From: Pseudomonadota bacterium | GTDB taxonomy: Bacteria; Pseudomonadota; Alphaproteobacteria; Rhizobiales; Xanthobacteraceae | Direction of reading: 5' to 3' | DNA length: 15,296 bases | NCBI GenBank assembly: GCA_021779635.1 | Contig: JAJYAH010000073.1 | Coordinates: 1 to 15,296, forward strand | The notes under the pieces: model-generated | The model's database searches: none | What the model was told of the DNA's origin: nothing | Seen by the model: only the letters and a program-made list of their open reading frames with translations | Part shown: one piece after another, positions 13,400 to 15,296 of the stretch | Numbering within the stretch: position 1 is the stretch's first letter | How the letters are laid out: every line of letters begins with the position of its first letter | Position numbers and translations under genes: made by a program

Positions 13400-14920
13400 A
13401 TGTTTGCGCGAGCTTCAAGGTTCGCTGCCGTCTCAACGGCGCGCGAAGCCTGTCTAGGACTTAGAGCTGTAGCTGTTGCTGCCGCCGCACTGGCTAGCGT
13501 TTTTGGGCGCCGATCAGGAGGGTTCGTGGCGCTAACGGCGGCGCTCGGCCTTTCGGGGTGTGCCTCCTTCTCCCCGGATGGCGGCATGACCGTCGTTTCC
13601 GATATTGCCGGGCGAACCATCGGAAAGGATGTCGCGTTCGTGCGGTCGAGAGACGACGATACGCGTGCCTCTGACACTGTCCGGCGCCTCTTGGCGCGTA
13701 CGCTTACGGCAGATGCTGCCGTGCAGATCGCGCTGCTCAACAACAGGGGCCTGCAGGCTTCCTACAATGATCTGGCTCTGGCAGAGGCCGATCTCGTCCA
13801 GCAAAGTCTGCCGCCCAATCCAACTTTTTCAATTTCGAGCATAGCGGGCGACGCGGCAAGTGAAGTTGAGCGGCGCGTCGTCGGCGATATTCTGGCGCTC
13901 GCAACTTTGCCGTTCCGTACCAACATCGCGCGGGAACGTTTCAGAGAGGCTCAGCTTCGCGCGGCTCTGGAGACGCTGCGGCTCGCAGCCAACGTCCGGC
14001 GCGCCTACTACCGAACGGTTGCGGCCAACGAATTGGCCGGCCTGTTAACTGAAGCGACGTCGACGGCCGAAGCCGCGGCAAGGCTTTCCAAAAAGCTCGC
14101 CGAGACCGGATCGATCAACAAGCTCGACAACGCACGTGAGCAGGTGTTCTCCGCGGAGACGACGACGGATCTGGCTGCTGCCCGACAGGAGGCCGCGACC
14201 TCCCGAGAACGACTCGTACGGCTCCTGGGTGTTTCGGACGGCGATCTCGACTTCAAGCTGCCAGGCCATCTGCCTCCGCTGCCGCGAAAACCCCGGACGC
14301 TGCCGGGCATCGAGGTTGACGCCTTGCAACATCGGCTCGATCTCCAGATCGCGCGGATGGAGCTCGATGCGTTGGCGAAGTCCCTCGATCTGACAGAGGC
14401 GACCCGGTTCGTCACGATGGTCGATCTGGCAGGGATCGACAGAAACACCAAGGAACCGGAGACCCCTCAGTTCAGGGAGCGCGGCTTCGATATCCAGTTC
14501 CAGATCCCCATCTTCGATGGCGGGGAGATACGCGTCAGGCAGGCCACTGAGACTTACAACCGGGCGCTTAATCGGCTGACCGAAAAGGCCGTCAACGTGC
14601 GCTCCGAAGCGCGCGATGCCTATCGTATTTACCGTTCGAGCTACGACATCGCGAGCCGCTACGAGCGTGAAGTGCTGCCGCAGCGGCAAACCATCATGGA
14701 CGAGTTGCAACTCCAGTTATCGAGCATGCAGGTCGATGTCTTCGCTCTCGTAACAGAGATGCGTCAGCGCGTAGCATCACAGCGCGCCGCCATCGAAGCC
14801 AAGCGCGCATTCTGGATTGCGCAATCCGATCTGCAGACCACCGTAAACGCCGGGGGAACCGACGGCGGCGAGAGCGCGTCGTCAATGGCACCTGCAACAG
14901 AAACGGCAAGCAGTCACTGA
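13400..14920 (+). CDS. TolC-family outer-membrane efflux lipoprotein (copper operon)
   Basis: Outer-membrane channel of the TolC/OEP family, the exit duct of a tripartite efflux pump, probably for copper given its neighbours. From ATG 13400 it has 506 residues. A lipobox LSGC places the lipidated cysteine at C54, followed by ASFSPDGGM. Two OEP repeats then follow, with long helical hairpins. Examples are ALLNNRGLQASYNDLALAEA, the conserved LPPNPTFS, and IQFQIPIFDGGEIRVRQA in the second half. The tail is polar. The N-terminus is unusually long for a lipoprotein signal and uses rarer codons. GTG 13526, with AGGAGG at 13516-13521, would give a very short signal (MALTAALGLSGC), so the start is unsettled. 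The multicopper oxidase gene starts 11 nt downstream. Confidence 0.9.
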   Translation: MFARASRFAAVSTAREACLGLRAVAVAAAALASVFGRRSGGFVALTAALGLSGCASFSPDGGMTVVSDIAGRTIGKDVAFVRSRDDDTRASDTVRRLLARTLTADAAVQIALLNNRGLQASYNDLALAEADLVQQSLPPNPTFSISSIAGDAASEVERRVVGDILALATLPFRTNIARERFREAQLRAALETLRLAANVRRAYYRTVAANELAGLLTEATSTAEAAARLSKKLAETGSINKLDNAREQVFSAETTTDLAAARQEAATSRERLVRLLGVSDGDLDFKLPGHLPPLPRKPRTLPGIEVDALQHRLDLQIARMELDALAKSLDLTEATRFVTMVDLAGIDRNTKEPETPQFRERGFDIQFQIPIFDGGEIRVRQATETYNRALNRLTEKAVNVRSEARDAYRIYRSSYDIASRYEREVLPQRQTIMDELQLQLSSMQVDVFALVTEMRQRVASQRAAIEAKRAFWIAQSDLQTTVNAGGTDGGESASSMAPATETASSH

Positions 14921-14931
14921 AGGACAAGGTC

Positions 14932-15296
14932 ATGTTTTCTCGCAGAGGATTTCTGGGAACCGCGGCATTGATCGGTGTCAGCACCGTCAGCGGCCGCGCC
15001 CAAGCGGCGGCCATTCCGGAGGCGCCGGTCAAGGACAATGCCGTGATGCAACCGCCGCTGCACCCTTCGAGCGGCCCTGACTATCGTCCTGTCGTCACCC
15101 TGAATGGCTGGTCGCTGCCGTGGCGGATGAACGGCGACTGGAAGGAATTTCATCTGGTCGCGGAGCCGGTGGTACGGGAATTCGCGCCCGGCATGAAAGT
15201 GAACCTCTGGGGTTACAACGGCCAGGCGCCGGGACCGACGATCGAAGCGGTCGAAGGCGACAAGGTTCGCATCTTCGTGACCAACAAGCTTCCCGA
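14932..15296 (+). CDS. Multicopper oxidase, CopA/CutO-like, 3' end outside window
   Basis: N-terminal 121 residues of a periplasmic multicopper oxidase, expected to oxidise Cu(I) to the less toxic Cu(II). It starts MFSRRGFLG with the twin-arginine motif SRRGFL and a hydrophobic stretch to about A25, a Tat signal suited to export of a folded copper enzyme. The start of the first cupredoxin domain follows, with LWGYNGQAPGPTIEAVEGDKVRIFVTN, the standard plastocyanin-like (Cu-oxidase_3) opening. The copper-ligand motifs (HWHG and later HxH/HCH) would lie beyond the right edge and cannot be checked. AGGA at 14921-14924 is 7 nt before the ATG, and the gene follows tolC by 11 nt. Whether it is PcoA-like or CutO/CueO-like is undecided. 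Confidence 0.9.
   Translation, partial: MFSRRGFLGTAALIGVSTVSGRAQAAAIPEAPVKDNAVMQPPLHPSSGPDYRPVVTLNGWSLPWRMNGDWKEFHLVAEPVVREFAPGMKVNLWGYNGQAPGPTIEAVEGDKVRIFVTNKLP

Noticed and set aside
1..15296. CRISPR arrays, tRNA or rRNA genes, insertion sequences, integrase or attachment sites
   Set aside because: I saw no regularly spaced repeats, tRNA-like cloverleafs, transposase or integrase motifs, or long terminal repeats in the window.

Overview
The window reads as an alphaproteobacterial accessory region, most likely from the Hyphomicrobiales near Bradyrhizobium/Nitrobacter/Afipia. Codon use is GC-rich throughout. The leading porin is of the type common in that group, and the conjugation genes are in the order typical of Rhizobiales-type integrative conjugative elements (ICEs). 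No 16S or other taxonomic marker is present, so the placement is inference.

Layout: (1) Bases 1-1486 hold the 3' part of an OprB-like outer-membrane porin gene and a small three-helix membrane protein gene. (2) Bases 1487-1710 are a non-coding junction with two perfect inverted repeats, the best candidates for control of the next block. (3) Bases 1711-11154 are one unbroken, tightly overlapping conjugative (mating-pair formation) operon on the + strand: trbB, trbC, trbD, trbE, trbJ, trbK, trbL, trbF, trbG, trbI and a DUF2274 gene. It encodes two ATPases, the pilin, the VirB3/B5/B6/B8/B9/B10-like parts and a likely entry-exclusion lipoprotein. No relaxase, coupling protein (traG/virD4) or traF is in view. 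(4) A TetR-family regulator gene (minus strand, 11216-11806) converges on the trb operon. It diverges from a two-gene + operon encoding a 51-residue His-rich one-helix protein and a four-helix DUF2269-like membrane protein. (5) From about 12660 to the right edge lies the start of a copper-handling operon: a secreted His/Cys-rich small protein, a TolC-family outer-membrane lipoprotein, and a Tat-exported multicopper oxidase cut by the window edge.

The most interesting feature is the leader of the copper operon. The 142-residue protein has a signal peptide, a His-rich stretch, a CCxxxC motif and a proline-doublet C-terminus (APPQLYRPPIA). A strong stem-loop begins 17 nt after its stop codon, ahead of tolC. 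This resembles CutF of Rhodobacter capsulatus and CruR/DUF2946 of Bordetella, where a copper-sensing leader protein controls translation of downstream copper genes. Upstream of it, two long mutually exclusive hairpins (12799-12855 and 12806-12896) share one arm, and the second ends exactly at the proposed GTG start. That layout suits a switch-like leader RNA.

Together the region looks like the transfer module of an ICE or plasmid joined to copper-resistance cargo. The TetR protein sits between the two modules.
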